This document shows, one piece after another, positions 37,549 through 52,220 of a stretch of DNA of 64,000 nucleotides. The stretch covers positions 62,001 through 126,000 of the forward strand of contig SGYL01000001.1 in NCBI GenBank assembly GCA_004213885.1. The letters run 5' to 3'. Source of the DNA: Alphaproteobacteria bacterium (lineage in GTDB: Bacteria > Pseudomonadota > Alphaproteobacteria > Puniceispirillales > Marisalimonadaceae). Both the position numbers and the translations under genes were made by a program. The notes under the pieces are model-generated. The model was not told where the DNA came from, did not search any database, and worked only from the letters and a program-made list of their open reading frames with translations. The stretch's first letter is position 1; each line of letters opens with the position of its first letter.

Positions 37549-38565
37549 TTGTCTAAAATTACATACTTACTTTTTTTAGGAACTTTTTTAGCTGTTGGGG
37601 CTATAACTTATAACATTTATCAACCAACAAATATTCAAGAAAAAAAAATAGATGTACCAGTAGTTAATAAAATTAAAGAAGCAAAACCTCTAATAGAAGA
37701 GGATAAAAAAGTAGACAATCTTAAAAGTGAAAAAATTTTAAACATACAAACAATCCGTGTAAATCCTGGTGGTGATGTTCTAATAGCTGGAAAAACGGTA
37801 CCTAATTCAGAGTTGAATGTAATTTCAAATGGAAAAACAATCGCTAAAACTTTATCAGATAATGTTGGAGAATTTGTAATTGTTACTGAAAATCCACTTA
37901 GTATTGGAGATCATATTTTAGCTTTTAAAATAACTTCATCTGAAAAAAAAATTATAATTTCAAATGACGCAATAGCAATTAAAATTGATAATAATAAAGA
38001 GACAGTTCCAATAGTAGCTATTATTGATACAGATGGTGTTAAAGCTACTAAAATAATTCAGTCTCCAAAATTAAACAAAAAGAAACAAAAACTAAAATTA
38101 ATTTCCCAAAACTCTGTAAGTAATTTAAATCCAGAAATTTCAATCTTATCGCTTACAAATGATTTAGAATTAAATCAATTGCAAATATCGGGTTATTCCA
38201 TAAAAGGTGTTAAGGTAGAAGCAAGAATATTAGGGGGCAAAGTATTTAGTGGATCAATTCTAGATAATGCTTGGAATATTACATTGCCAAATTCCTTAAT
38301 ATCTGGTGAACAAGTTTTAATAGCAAATCTCATTGATAAAGAAGGTAAAATTGTTGCAAAAGATCAAATCAACATTTATGGAGAAATTCTAAAAAATGCT
38401 GTAAACAAAACTCTTTTAGTCGTTCAAAAAGGAGACGCATTGTGGAAAATTGCTTATCAAAGGTTGGGTGGTGGGGAAAAATACGTAGATATTATTAAAT
38501 TAAATAAAAACAAAATAAATAATCCAGATTTAATTTTCCCAAAACAATTATTCATATTACCTTAA
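37549..38565 (+). CDS. LysM-domain envelope protein
   Basis: A 338-residue protein with an N-terminal hydrophobic anchor (about residues 4-23), a charged lysine-rich linker, and beta-rich Ig-like segments, the first near residue 68 (NPGGDVLIAGKTVPNSELNVISNG). A C-terminal LysM domain is clear: LLVVQKGDALWKIAYQRLGGG near residue 285, then NKINNPDLIFPKQLFILP. LysM binds peptidoglycan, so the protein probably faces the periplasm. The likely start is TTG, with a weak purine-rich site before it. This architecture is common in alphaproteobacteria; the function in the wall is unknown. Confidence 0.8.
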   Translation: MSKITYLLFLGTFLAVGAITYNIYQPTNIQEKKIDVPVVNKIKEAKPLIEEDKKVDNLKSEKILNIQTIRVNPGGDVLIAGKTVPNSELNVISNGKTIAKTLSDNVGEFVIVTENPLSIGDHILAFKITSSEKKIIISNDAIAIKIDNNKETVPIVAIIDTDGVKATKIIQSPKLNKKKQKLKLISQNSVSNLNPEISILSLTNDLELNQLQISGYSIKGVKVEARILGGKVFSGSILDNAWNITLPNSLISGEQVLIANLIDKEGKIVAKDQINIYGEILKNAVNKTLLVVQKGDALWKIAYQRLGGGEKYVDIIKLNKNKINNPDLIFPKQLFILP

Positions 38566-38572
38566 AAAAAAT

Positions 38573-39184
38573 ATGTTAGACCAAAAGTTGAATTTTTTTT
38601 TAAAACCAGTTTTAACCAAATTTGCGAGTGTTCTCCTAAAATATCAAATTTCACCAAATCAAATTACGTTATTTAGTTTCATTTTAGGTGTTTTTTGTTT
38701 TATTTTTTTATCTTTAGGAATGATATACATTGCTTTAATTTTTTTCATATTAAATAGATTTTTTGATGGTATTGATGGAACTTTGGCTAGGTTAAAAAAA
38801 CCAACAGATCTAGGTGGTTTTTACGATATAGTTTCTGATTTTTTAATTTATGCTTTGTTACCTTTTGGCTTTATTTTATTTGATAATGATAATTTCCTTT
38901 CAATGTCATTATTACTAACATCCTTTATAGGAACATGTGCCACTTTTTTAACAACAGCTTGGATTTTTGAAAAAAAAAAAATTAAAATTGAACAACATTC
39001 AAAAAAATCATTTTTTTACAGCGAAGGTCTTGTTGAGGGAACAGAAACTATTATTTTATTTATATTAATGTTTGTATTTTATGAAGTAGCAAGTTTTATA
39101 GCTTGGATATTTGCATTGTTATGTTTTTTAACTGCAATAATTAGAGTAGTTAAAGTTAGTAAAATATTAAATTCATTAAATTAA
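38573..39184 (+). CDS. CDP-alcohol phosphatidyltransferase family membrane protein
   Basis: A 203-residue integral membrane enzyme. The family motif D-x2-D-G-x2-A-R-x8-G-x3-D-x3-D is complete in DGIDGTLARLKKPTDLGGFYDIVSDF, read from about residue 65 to 90. Five to six hydrophobic helices surround it, and the N-terminal ISPNQITLFSFILGV is typical. Such enzymes join a CDP-alcohol to a second alcohol, as in phosphatidylglycerol-phosphate or phosphatidylcholine synthesis. Which lipid it makes is not evident. It lies 7 bases after the LysM gene. Confidence 0.85.
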   Translation: MLDQKLNFFLKPVLTKFASVLLKYQISPNQITLFSFILGVFCFIFLSLGMIYIALIFFILNRFFDGIDGTLARLKKPTDLGGFYDIVSDFLIYALLPFGFILFDNDNFLSMSLLLTSFIGTCATFLTTAWIFEKKKIKIEQHSKKSFFYSEGLVEGTETIILFILMFVFYEVASFIAWIFALLCFLTAIIRVVKVSKILNSLN

Positions 39185-39236
39185 ATTAAAGTACTAGTAT
39201 ATTGTAAATTTATGTAATTTTCTATATGGATTAAAA

Positions 39237-39611
39237 ATGAATAAAAATAAATTATCTCAAGATCAATATTATATTACTCAACAACATGGAACCGAACCAC
39301 CTTTTTCAGGTGAATATTTACATAATAAAGAAAAGGGTATTTATAAATGTGTTTGTTGTGATTCTAATTTGTTCTCAAGCGATACAAAGTATGAATCTCA
39401 TTCTGGGTGGCCTTCATTCTTTGACACATTTGATTTAAATGCTGTAAGCTCTTCTAAAGATGAGACACTTGGAATGGTTAGAACTGAAGTACATTGCACT
39501 AAATGTAAAGCTCATTTAGGCCATGTTTTCCCAGATGGACCAAAACCAACTGGTTTAAGATATTGTATAAATTCTTTAGCTTTAAATTTTAGTAAAGAAA
39601 AATTAAAATGA
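39237..39611 (+). CDS. msrB: peptide-methionine (R)-S-oxide reductase MsrB
   Basis: MsrB repairs oxidised methionine. The 124-residue protein has GTEPPFSGEYLHNKEKGIY near residue 19, the zinc cysteines in CVCCDSNLF and CTKCKAHLGHVF, HSGWPSFFDTF near 55, and the catalytic cysteine in RYCINSLAL near 113. It overlaps the aroE-like gene by 4 bases, so the two are co-translated, though the functions are unrelated. Cytoplasmic, with no leader. Confidence 0.95.
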   Translation: MNKNKLSQDQYYITQQHGTEPPFSGEYLHNKEKGIYKCVCCDSNLFSSDTKYESHSGWPSFFDTFDLNAVSSSKDETLGMVRTEVHCTKCKAHLGHVFPDGPKPTGLRYCINSLALNFSKEKLK

Positions 39612-40399
39612 AAGCTAATACTAAAATTTTTGGTTGTATAGCTGATCCTATTAATCATGTAAAAGCACCAACACTTTTTACAAAAATATTTCAAGAACAA
39701 AAAGTAAATGCAATAATGATCCCAATAAATGTAAGTAATGATAATTTAGAAAATTTTTTTTCTGGGATTAAGAGTATTAAAAATTTTGCTGGCATGACTG
39801 TAACAATACCTCATAAAACTAATGTTCTTAAATATTGTGATCATCTAGAAAATGAAGCAATAGATACACAATCAGTTAATTGGATCAAAATTGAAAATGA
39901 AAAACTTATTGGAACGAATTTTGATGGTATAGGTTTTGTAAATGGTTTAAAAAACAAAAATTTAATCGTAGAAAATAAAAATTTTGCAATTTTTGGAATT
40001 GGCGGAGCTGGTACATCTATTTGTTACTCTTTAATAAAAGCTAAAGCAAGTAGATTAAAGCTGATTAACAGGAATACTTCTAAACTAAATTTATTAGTTA
40101 ACAAACTTGAAAATCTAAAATCTAATACAGAAATTTTAATTGATGATTTTAAAGACTATGATATTTCAGAATATGATTATGTTATAAATGCAACTAGTCT
40201 AGGCCTTAAAGACAATAAAGATTTAATTTTTGATGTAAAAAAAACAAGAACTAATTGTACTATTATTGATATTGTCATGGATCCTGAAGAAACAGTTCTA
40301 ATTAAAGAAGCAATTAAATATAAAAGAAATTATCACTTAGGAAAAAATATGTTAGTGTCACAAATTAAATTAGCTGGAAATTTTTTCAATTTATGGTAA
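39608..40399 (+). CDS. aroE: shikimate dehydrogenase family protein
   Basis: The 263-residue protein has the AroE fold: substrate-side GCIADPINHVKAPTLF near residue 9, catalytic lysine in TVTIPHKTNV near 64, TNFDGIGFVNGL near 102, NADP loop FGIGGAGTSI near 128 and NRNTSKLN near 151. In classical AroE the first motif is SxS with GNPxxHSxSP and the third is VNT; here they read NHVKAP and SVNWI. Those changes match a divergent subfamily rather than standard AroE, so the substrate may be shikimate or quinate, or a relative. It overlaps msrB upstream and precedes gcrA. Confidence 0.75.
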   Translation: MKANTKIFGCIADPINHVKAPTLFTKIFQEQKVNAIMIPINVSNDNLENFFSGIKSIKNFAGMTVTIPHKTNVLKYCDHLENEAIDTQSVNWIKIENEKLIGTNFDGIGFVNGLKNKNLIVENKNFAIFGIGGAGTSICYSLIKAKASRLKLINRNTSKLNLLVNKLENLKSNTEILIDDFKDYDISEYDYVINATSLGLKDNKDLIFDVKKTRTNCTIIDIVMDPEETVLIKEAIKYKRNYHLGKNMLVSQIKLAGNFFNLW

Positions 40400-40408
40400 G
40401 AAAATTAC

Positions 40409-40810
40409 ATGACAAAAAAAAATACATGGGATGATTTAAAACTTAAAAATTTAGAAGATTTATGGAACCAAGGCCATCCAATTTCTAAAATTGGTGAGAT
40501 GCTTGGCGTTTCACGAAATTCTGTTGCTGGCAAAGCGCATAGAATGGGTTTGGCCAAAAGAACCTCACCTATATCCTCAGAAAAAAAACAAAGTGTAACT
40601 GGTGTAAAAGATGATGAAATTTCTAATAAAATTATACCTTTAAAAATTAAGTTAAGAGAAGTGCAGTGGTCTAGAACAAAATGTTGTTGGCCAGAAGGGG
40701 ATACAAAGCAAAATGACTTTAAGTTTTGTGGTCAAGAAATTTTTCCTGGTAGACCATATTGTGATAAACATTCATTATTGGCTTACACTAATACTCGAGA
40801 AAATTCTTAA
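40409..40810 (+). CDS. gcrA: cell-cycle regulator GcrA
   Basis: GcrA is an alphaproteobacterial transcription factor that binds sigma70-RNA polymerase and methylated GANTC sites. The 133-residue sequence has the DNA-binding half with TWDDLKLKNLEDLWNQGHP and the helix-turn-helix SKIGEMLGVSRNSVAGKAHRMGL near residues 25-47, and the C-terminal CCWPEGD with FCGQEIFPGRPYCDKHSLLAY. The final cysteines fit the family's zinc-like end. A CcrM methyltransferase would be expected elsewhere in the genome. Confidence 0.94.
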   Translation: MTKKNTWDDLKLKNLEDLWNQGHPISKIGEMLGVSRNSVAGKAHRMGLAKRTSPISSEKKQSVTGVKDDEISNKIIPLKIKLREVQWSRTKCCWPEGDTKQNDFKFCGQEIFPGRPYCDKHSLLAYTNTRENS

Positions 40811-40813
40811 TAA

Positions 40814-45403
<4,590 letters not shown>

Positions 45404-45424
45404 TTAATAAAATAGATTATAAAA

Positions 45425-45440
45425 TCAAGTTTTAACTTGA
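45425..45440 (-). terminator. probable glnA terminator
   Basis: TCAAGTTTTAACTTGA forms 7-bp arms at the end of glnA on the minus strand, followed by TTTTATAATCTATTTTATT. The stem is short and AT-rich, so strength is uncertain. Confidence 0.45.
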
Positions 45441-46841
45441 GTAATACATTTTAAATTCAACAGGATGAGGTGAATGTTCGAAATTGATCACTTCTTCCAT
45501 TTTTAAATCAATGTATGCTTCAATTTGATCTTCTGTAAATACATTACCTTGCGTTAAAAAACTCATATCATTCCTTAATGCTTCTGTTGCTTCTCTCAAT
45601 GAGGCACAAACTGTTGGTATGTTTTGAAGCTCATTTTCTGGAAGCTCATATAAGTCTTTATCCATTGGGTCACCAGGATGAATTTTGTTTTTAATACCAT
45701 CTAAACCTGCCATTAACATTGCTGAGAAAGCAAGGTATGGGTTTGCAGTCGCATCTGGGAAGCGTACTTCAACTCTTTTTCCATTTGGACTATCTACAAA
45801 TGGTATTCTACATGAGGCAGATCTATTTCTTGCTGAGTAAGCTAGCAAAACTGGAGCTTCAAACCCAGGTATTAGTCTTTTATATGAATTAGTAGAGGGG
45901 TTTGAAAAACAGTTTATTGCTTTTGCATGTTTAATTATGCCACCAATATAATAAAGACAAGTTTCTGAAAGTCCAGAATACTGATCACCAGCAAAAACAG
46001 GTTTTCCATCTTTCCAAATAGATTGATGGGTATGCATCCCAGTACCATTATCACCAGCAACAGGCTTTGGCATAAATGTAGCCGTTTGTCCAAAAGAATG
46101 TGCAACATTGTGAACTGCGTATTTATAAAGTTGGACATTATCTGCGGTAGAAATTAAGGTGCCAAATTTAATACCTAATTCATGCTGAGAGGGAGCCACT
46201 TCATGATGATGTTTTTCCATTGGCACTCCCATTTCAGTAAGAGATAAAACCATTTCGCTTCTGAGGTCTTGCCCTGAATCAACTGGGGGTACTGGAAAAT
46301 AACCTCCTTTGATGCCAGGACGATGTCCCATATTACCTTCTTCATAATTTTTGCCAGTATTGTAAGGCCCTTCACTGCTATCAATTTTATAAAAAGATGA
46401 GTTCATTTCAGCCTCATACCTGACATCATCAAATACAAAAAACTCAGGTTCAGGTCCAAAATATGCTGTATCACCAATACCCATACCTTCCATGTATTTA
46501 AGTGCTTGTTTTGCAGTAGATCTAGGATCTCTTTCATATGGTTGACCAGAAATTGGATCTAAAACATCACAGAATATTGCTAATGTTGGTTGTGAGTAAA
46601 ATGGATCGACAACAGATCTAGAACAATCTGGCATTAATTTCATATCAGATTCATTGATAGCTTTCCATCCTGCAATAGATGAGCCATCAAACATGAAGCC
46701 TTCTGCTAAAGAATCTTCATCAATTGTACTTACATGTTGGGATACATGTTGCATTTTTCCTCTTGGATCAGTAAAACGCAAATCTACAAATTGTATTTCT
46801 TTTTCTTTTATCGTTTTTAAAATATTTTGAACATTAGACAT
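45432..46841 (-). CDS. glnA: glutamine synthetase type I
   Basis: GlnA makes glutamine from glutamate and ammonia. The 469-residue GSI protein has [17 protein letters not shown] near residue 18, FDGSSIAGW near 51, [12 protein letters not shown] near 129, [14 protein letters not shown] near 209, [15 protein letters not shown] near 262 and the adenylylation tyrosine in [11 protein letters not shown] near 400. It is thus the adenylylatable beta type. An AAGGAGTG ribosome site precedes it. It lies 14 bases after the PII gene glnB, the standard alphaproteobacterial glnBA operon. Confidence 0.97.
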   Translation of the reverse strand: MSNVQNILKTIKEKEIQFVDLRFTDPRGKMQHVSQHVSTIDEDSLAEGFMFDGSSIAGWKAINESDMKLMPDCSRSVVDPFYSQPTLAIFCDVLDPISGQPYERDPRSTAKQALKYMEGMGIGDTAYFGPEPEFFVFDDVRYEAEMNSSFYKIDSSEGPYNTGKNYEEGNMGHRPGIKGGYFPVPPVDSGQDLRSEMVLSLTEMGVPMEKHHHEVAPSQHELGIKFGTLISTADNVQLYKYAVHNVAHSFGQTATFMPKPVAGDNGTGMHTHQSIWKDGKPVFAGDQYSGLSETCLYYIGGIIKHAKAINCFSNPSTNSYKRLIPGFEAPVLLAYSARNRSASCRIPFVDSPNGKRVEVRFPDATANPYLAFSAMLMAGLDGIKNKIHPGDPMDKDLYELPENELQNIPTVCASLREATEALRNDMSFLTQGNVFTEDQIEAYIDLKMEEVINFEHSPHPVEFKMYYSS

Positions 46842-46855
46842 TTATCACTCCTTAT

Positions 46856-47200
<345 letters not shown>

Positions 47201-47296
47201 TCACACGAATAGTCTATATATTAAGCAAAAATGATTTAAAGTGTTTATTGTCAAATATTAATTTATGAAAAATAAATGCCTAAATTTTAAGCTAAT

Positions 47297-48463
47297 TTAT
47301 AGTTTAGATAATAATAAAGACAATTTTTCAATAGCTCTTTTTATCGATTCTTCAGAGCTGGCGCATGAAAAACGTAAATATCCTTCACCAAATTCACCAA
47401 AAGAAGTACCAGCAATGGCCGCAATTCCTGTTTCGTTCAATAGTTTATTTTGAAAACTTAACGAACTTAAATTTAATTCTGATATATTTGGGAAACAATA
47501 AAAGGCACCTTGTGGGTCATTACAAGAAATTAAATCTAACTTATTTAATTGTTCAAACATAATTTTTGATCTTTTTTTAAATGCATTATTCATTATAGTT
47601 ACGCAATCTTGTGGGCCATTTAAAGCTTCTAAAGCGGCATATTGTGCGCTTGCATTTACACATGAGTGAATATTTACAGCGAGTTTGTCTGCTGCATCAA
47701 TAAGTGTATCTGGAAAAACTCCATAACCTAATCTCCAACCTGTCATGGCATATGTTTTTGACCAGCCATTTAATATTATTAATCTATCTCTAATAGAAGG
47801 ATAATTTAAAAGAGAAGTGAAAAGTGTCTCTCCAAAACAAAATTGATCATAAATCTCATCACTCATTAACATTGTATTGGGATGATTTTCTAAACCCTTT
47901 ATTAATTTATCTATTTCATCTTTCGGAATAATTCCCCCAGTTGGGTTACTAGGACTATTAATAATTATAAGTGAAGTTTTTTTTGTTAATTTATTTAGTA
48001 TATCATCAGCTAAGAAGGAAAACCCAATATTTTCTTTCAAGCGGTATGGGACAGGTTTTGCGCCAGAAAATCTTATGGCTGATTCATATATTGGAAACCC
48101 AGGATTTGGGTACAAAATTTCTCTATCACAATCCCCAAGAAGCATTGATGAGAAGAAAATTATAACTTTTCCTCCGGGAACGATCAAAATATTATCTGGT
48201 GATATTTCAACATTGTGTCTTCTAAAAATATCTGAACAAACAGCCTCTCTTAATTTTGGAATTCCAGAAGCTTGGGTATAACCATGATGACCATCTCTTA
48301 ATGCTTTTATTCCAGCTTCTACGATATGTTCTGGTGTTAAAAAGTCAGGTTGCCCTATGCCAAGATTTATTATTTCTTTGCCTTGCTCGGCAAGTTTATT
48401 AGCTTTTGCTAAAACTGAAAATGCAGTTTCTGTACCTAAATTTAAGCTTCTATTTGTTATCAT
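47297..48463 (-). CDS. class I PLP aminotransferase (aspartate aminotransferase-like)
   Basis: A 388-residue fold-type I aminotransferase. It shows IINLGIGQPDFLTPEHIV near residue 34, SPSNPTGGIIPKDEID near 169, DEIYDQFCFGE near 201, and the PLP lysine in NGWSKTYAMTGWRLGYGVFP near 234, with the carboxylate-binding arginine in GYLRFSCASSEES near 364. The set resembles the AspC/AatA group. It is not the same as the enzyme at 34342. Monocistronic by spacing; the substrate is inferred only as aspartate or alanine-type. Confidence 0.85.
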   Translation of the reverse strand: MITNRSLNLGTETAFSVLAKANKLAEQGKEIINLGIGQPDFLTPEHIVEAGIKALRDGHHGYTQASGIPKLREAVCSDIFRRHNVEISPDNILIVPGGKVIIFFSSMLLGDCDREILYPNPGFPIYESAIRFSGAKPVPYRLKENIGFSFLADDILNKLTKKTSLIIINSPSNPTGGIIPKDEIDKLIKGLENHPNTMLMSDEIYDQFCFGETLFTSLLNYPSIRDRLIILNGWSKTYAMTGWRLGYGVFPDTLIDAADKLAVNIHSCVNASAQYAALEALNGPQDCVTIMNNAFKKRSKIMFEQLNKLDLISCNDPQGAFYCFPNISELNLSSLSFQNKLLNETGIAAIAGTSFGEFGEGYLRFSCASSEESIKRAIEKLSLLLSKL

Positions 48464-48533
48464 CTTTAAACATTACAACATTTACATACAAATAAAAAAA
48501 ACAAAAGTTTTTTATATTATTTGTACATATAGT

Positions 48534-48562
48534 TTGATTTCAGATCAGTCTTACTTTATTAA
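48534..48562 (+). promoter_or_regulatory. putative promoter of tRNA-His/tRNA-Leu
   Basis: TTGATT and TATTAA are separated by 17 bases; the -10 ends 12 bases before tRNA-His. Both tRNAs are probably read from here. Sequence-based inference. Confidence 0.5.
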
Positions 48563-48574
48563 AGAAAATGATAT

Positions 48575-48652
48575 GGCGAGTGTAGCTCAGCTGGTTAGAG
48601 CGCTAGACTGTGACTCTTGAGGCCGCCGGTTCAATTCCGGTCACTCGCCCCA
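48575..48652 (+). tRNA. tRNA-His (anticodon GUG)
   Basis: A cloverleaf with encoded G at position -1 paired to C73, the His identity element, and encoded CCA. Acceptor GCGAGTG pairs with CACTCGC, the anticodon loop is CTGTGAC with GTG, and the T arm is GCCGGTTCAATTCCGG. G34 makes it a queuosine target for the queA-tgt-queG products. Confidence 0.97.
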
Positions 48653-48702
48653 ATTTAATATTGATTATTTTGACATATACATATATTAGATAGTTATTAA
48701 GT

Positions 48703-48787
48703 GCGGGCGTGGCGGAACTGGTAGACGCGCATGGTTTAGGTTCATGTACTGTAAGGTGTGGGGGTTCAAGTCCCTCCGCCCGCACCA
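48703..48787 (+). tRNA. tRNA-Leu (anticodon UAG)
   Basis: An 85-base class II tRNA with a variable arm (TACTGTAAGGTGT region) and encoded CCA. Acceptor GCGGGCG pairs with CGCCCGC, and the anticodon loop TTTAGGT carries TAG. It lies 50 bases after tRNA-His and just before tig. Confidence 0.97.
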
Positions 48788-48810
48788 TAAATTAAATTCA
48801 GGAAGTTGAG

Positions 48811-50205
48811 ATGGAAATAAAAGAAATAAAAACCACTGGGTTAAAAAGAGAGTTTGAGATTACGATTACTAATAAATCAATTGATCAACTTGTTCAAAAC
48901 AAAATTTCAGAGCTTGCTCCCAAAGCTAGTATACCAGGTTTCAGGATAGGAAAAGTTCCTCATAACATTATTAAAATGAGATTTGGAAAACAAATTTTTG
49001 GTGAGGTAGTTAATGAAAGTTTAAACAATGCCTCAAAGAAAATTGTTGATGACTTTAAAATTAATGCTGCAACGCAACCTAAGATGGATATCAAGTCACT
49101 TGATGAAGGAAAAGATATTAAAGTGAATTATTCAGTTGAAGTGATGCCAGATTTCAAAGTCCCTGATTTAACAAAATTAAAAATTACTCGTCCAATTGTA
49201 AAAGTCGAAGAAAAACAAGTTGAAGAGTCAATAGAAAGGATTGCGAAACAAAACTCAAAGACTCAAAAAGTTGATAAAGATAGAAAGACTAAATTAAACG
49301 ATACAGTTGTTATCGATTTTGAAGGAAAAATAAATAATCAAGTTTTTGAAGGAGGTGCTGCAAAAGGCCATCATTTAAAGATTGGGTCTAATTCTTTTAT
49401 ACCTGGTTTTGAGGATAAATTAATTGGTAAAAATTCAGGCCAAAATTTTGATATAGACCTAAACTTTCCAGATACTTATCAGGCTAAAGAATTAGCAGGA
49501 AAAAAAGTTGTTTTCAATGTAACTGTTAATGAAATAAGAGAAGACATAAAAACAGAAATTAATGATGATTTTGCTAAATCACTAGGTTTAGAAAATTTAG
49601 CATCCTTAAAGAAAAGTGTCAAAGAACAGATTGTCAATCAACATTCAATTCAAACTAGATCTAAGATGAAAAGAGAAATATTAGATTTGTTAGCTGATTC
49701 ACTAGACTTTGAACTTCCAAATACACTTGTTGAAGATGAATACCAAAGTGTTTGCATGGCTATGAAACCAAATCAAGAGCCTCTTAATGTTAAGAAAGAG
49801 AAAGCTTATGATGAAGGCATGTCTAAGACTGAAAAAGATGACGCATTAACCATTTCAAAAAGAAGAGTAAGATTAGGGTTAATACTTGCAGAGATCGGAA
49901 GACTTAATAATATTAAAGTTGAAGAAAAAGATACTCAAAACGCAATGATGCAAGAATTACAAAGATATCCTGGAAGAGAAAAAGAAATCTTAGATTATTT
50001 CAAGAAAAATCCAGATGCTCAAAATCAACTTTCTGGGCCAGTTTTTGAAGATAAAATTATTGATTTTATTGTCGAATTAGCAGAAGTTAAGGAGAAAGTT
50101 GTTAATGTAGATGATCTTTATAAGGAAGATAATGTTGATATAAAAGATGAATTAACAAAAGAGAAAAATAATAATTCAAAACCTAAAGTTTTAAAAAAAA
50201 AATAA
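48811..50205 (+). CDS. tig: trigger factor
   Basis: Trigger factor is the ribosome-bound chaperone and prolyl isomerase. The 464-residue protein has the ribosome-binding signature [19 protein letters not shown] near residue 41 (the G-F-R-x-G-K loop), the PPIase domain [19 protein letters not shown] near 164 and [18 protein letters not shown] near 191, and a long helical C-terminal domain. It is the first gene of tig-clpP-clpX-lon. A GGAAG site precedes the ATG. Confidence 0.95.
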   Translation: MEIKEIKTTGLKREFEITITNKSIDQLVQNKISELAPKASIPGFRIGKVPHNIIKMRFGKQIFGEVVNESLNNASKKIVDDFKINAATQPKMDIKSLDEGKDIKVNYSVEVMPDFKVPDLTKLKITRPIVKVEEKQVEESIERIAKQNSKTQKVDKDRKTKLNDTVVIDFEGKINNQVFEGGAAKGHHLKIGSNSFIPGFEDKLIGKNSGQNFDIDLNFPDTYQAKELAGKKVVFNVTVNEIREDIKTEINDDFAKSLGLENLASLKKSVKEQIVNQHSIQTRSKMKREILDLLADSLDFELPNTLVEDEYQSVCMAMKPNQEPLNVKKEKAYDEGMSKTEKDDALTISKRRVRLGLILAEIGRLNNIKVEEKDTQNAMMQELQRYPGREKEILDYFKKNPDAQNQLSGPVFEDKIIDFIVELAEVKEKVVNVDDLYKEDNVDIKDELTKEKNNNSKPKVLKKK

Positions 50206-50224
50206 ATTAGTAAAGGAAGTTTTA

Positions 50225-50857
50225 ATGAGTAAATTTGATATAAATGTTGGTAACGCTTTGTCGGCACTTGTGCCTATGGTTGTAGAGCAAACTAATAGGG
50301 GTGAAAGATCTTATGACATTTATTCTAGGCTTCTTAAAGAAAGAATAATTTTTCTTATTGGACCTATAGATGATAATATTGCTTCTTTGGTGTGTGCTCA
50401 ATTATTATTTTTAGAAGCAGAAAATCCTTCCAAGGATATTTCAATGTATATCAATTCTCCTGGAGGTGTAGTAACATCAGGTTTATCAATCTATGATACA
50501 ATGGAATATATAAAGCCAGATGTTTGTACAGTTTGTTTTGGTCAAGCAGCAAGTATGGGTTCGCTTTTATTGACAGCAGGTTCTAAAAATAAAAGATTTT
50601 GTTTGCCTAATTCAAGAATAATGACACATCAGCCTTCGGGAGGTTTTCAAGGTCAAGCAGCTGATATTGAAATTCATGCTAAAGAAATAATGAACTTAAG
50701 AAGTCGATTAAATCAAATCTATGTGAAACATAGTGGCAAGAAACTTGCAGACATAGAAAGTTTAATGGATAGAGATACTTTTATATCACCTGAGGATGCT
50801 GTTAAATTAGGACTTATTGATAAGGTTGTAAACAAGAGAGACGAAGTAAACAAATGA
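50225..50857 (+). CDS. clpP: ATP-dependent Clp protease proteolytic subunit
   Basis: ClpP forms the double-heptamer peptidase chamber. The 210-residue sequence has [12 protein letters not shown] near residue 38, [19 protein letters not shown] near 76, the nucleophile serine in [15 protein letters not shown] near 103, and the histidine in [17 protein letters not shown] near 128; the aspartate of the triad is in [13 protein letters not shown] near 179. GGAAG precedes the ATG. Standard neighbours clpX and lon follow. Confidence 0.97.
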   Translation: MSKFDINVGNALSALVPMVVEQTNRGERSYDIYSRLLKERIIFLIGPIDDNIASLVCAQLLFLEAENPSKDISMYINSPGGVVTSGLSIYDTMEYIKPDVCTVCFGQAASMGSLLLTAGSKNKRFCLPNSRIMTHQPSGGFQGQAADIEIHAKEIMNLRSRLNQIYVKHSGKKLADIESLMDRDTFISPEDAVKLGLIDKVVNKRDEVNK

Positions 50858-50902
50858 TAAAATTGTTGTTGCAATTCTAAATGAAATAAACAAAAGTTAA
50901 GT

Positions 50903-52165
50903 ATGAGTAAAGTCGATAAAAATAATTCTACACTATATTGTTCATTTTGTGGTAAGAGCCAACATGAAGTTAAAAAACTTATTGCAGGACCTACTGTTTT
51001 TATATGTGATGAATGTGTTGAACTTTGTATGGATATTATTAAAGAAGAGCATAAACAAAATTCATCTAAAGGATCTAGGGGAGTTCCTACACCTTCAGAG
51101 ATTTTTAAAGTTCTTGATGAATATGTGATTGGACAATCAAGTGCAAAAAAAGTTTTATCTGTCTCTGTTCATAATCACTACAAAAGACTGAATTCATCAA
51201 ACGAAATTGATGATGTAGAAATATCTAAATCAAACATTTTGTTAGTTGGTCCAACTGGATGTGGAAAAACATTGTTAGCTCAAACTTTGGCTAAAATAAT
51301 TGATGTACCATTTACAATTGCAGATGCTACTACTTTGACAGAAGCAGGTTATGTTGGAGAAGACGTTGAAAATATAATATTAAAGTTACTTCAAGCTTCT
51401 GATTATAATGTAGAGCGAGCTCAAAAAGGTATTGTGTACATAGATGAGGTTGATAAAATTTCTCGTAAATCAGAAAATCCATCCATAACTAGAGATGTAA
51501 GTGGTGAAGGTGTACAACAAGCATTGTTAAAAATTATGGAAGGGACAATAGCTTCTGTGCCACCTCAAGGTGGAAGAAAGCATCCACAACAAGATTTTTT
51601 ACAGGTTGACACAACAAACATTCTATTTATATGTGGTGGAGCATTTGCAGGTATTGATAAAATAATCACTGATAGAAGTAAAAACTCATCTATGGGTTTT
51701 GAAGCTGAAATAAAAGACAAAGATGAAAGACTTTCTAGTGAGATATTAAAAGAAATTCGTCCAACAGATCTTGTTAAATATGGACTTATACCAGAATTTG
51801 TTGGTAGATTGCCAGTCTTGGCAACCTTAGAGGACCTAGATGAGGATGCATTAGTTAAAATATTAACTGAACCCAAAAATGCTTTAACAAAACAGTACAA
51901 GAAACTTTTTCAAATGGAAAATACAAAGCTAGATTTTAGAAAAGAGGCTTTAACTGCAATAGCAAAAAAAGCTATAGAGCTTGATACTGGTGCACGTGGT
52001 TTAAGATCTATTATTGAAAAAATGTTAATGGATACTATGTTTGAATTACCATCTCAATCAAATATCGATGAAGTTGTTATTAATGAAGATGTTGTCATTA
52101 AAGATAAAAAACCAATAACTGTTCATTCTAAAAATAAAAAAAGTATATCACAAACAATTTCATAA
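50903..52165 (+). CDS. clpX: Clp protease ATP-binding subunit ClpX
   Basis: ClpX unfolds substrates and feeds ClpP. The 420-residue protein has the N-terminal zinc finger [18 protein letters not shown] with CDECVELC, Walker [17 protein letters not shown] near residue 114, [16 protein letters not shown], Walker [11 protein letters not shown] near 180, and the sensor and lid region [16 protein letters not shown] near 366. The ClpP-contact IGF loop here reads MGF near SSMGFEA. In alphaproteobacteria ClpXP degrades CtrA; no CtrA is in the window. Confidence 0.97.
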   Translation: MSKVDKNNSTLYCSFCGKSQHEVKKLIAGPTVFICDECVELCMDIIKEEHKQNSSKGSRGVPTPSEIFKVLDEYVIGQSSAKKVLSVSVHNHYKRLNSSNEIDDVEISKSNILLVGPTGCGKTLLAQTLAKIIDVPFTIADATTLTEAGYVGEDVENIILKLLQASDYNVERAQKGIVYIDEVDKISRKSENPSITRDVSGEGVQQALLKIMEGTIASVPPQGGRKHPQQDFLQVDTTNILFICGGAFAGIDKIITDRSKNSSMGFEAEIKDKDERLSSEILKEIRPTDLVKYGLIPEFVGRLPVLATLEDLDEDALVKILTEPKNALTKQYKKLFQMENTKLDFRKEALTAIAKKAIELDTGARGLRSIIEKMLMDTMFELPSQSNIDEVVINEDVVIKDKKPITVHSKNKKSISQTIS

Positions 52166-52220
52166 AAATCTTTTCAGATAAAATACTTGAATTTAATTTG
52201 TTGAGGCATATTTTATAATT

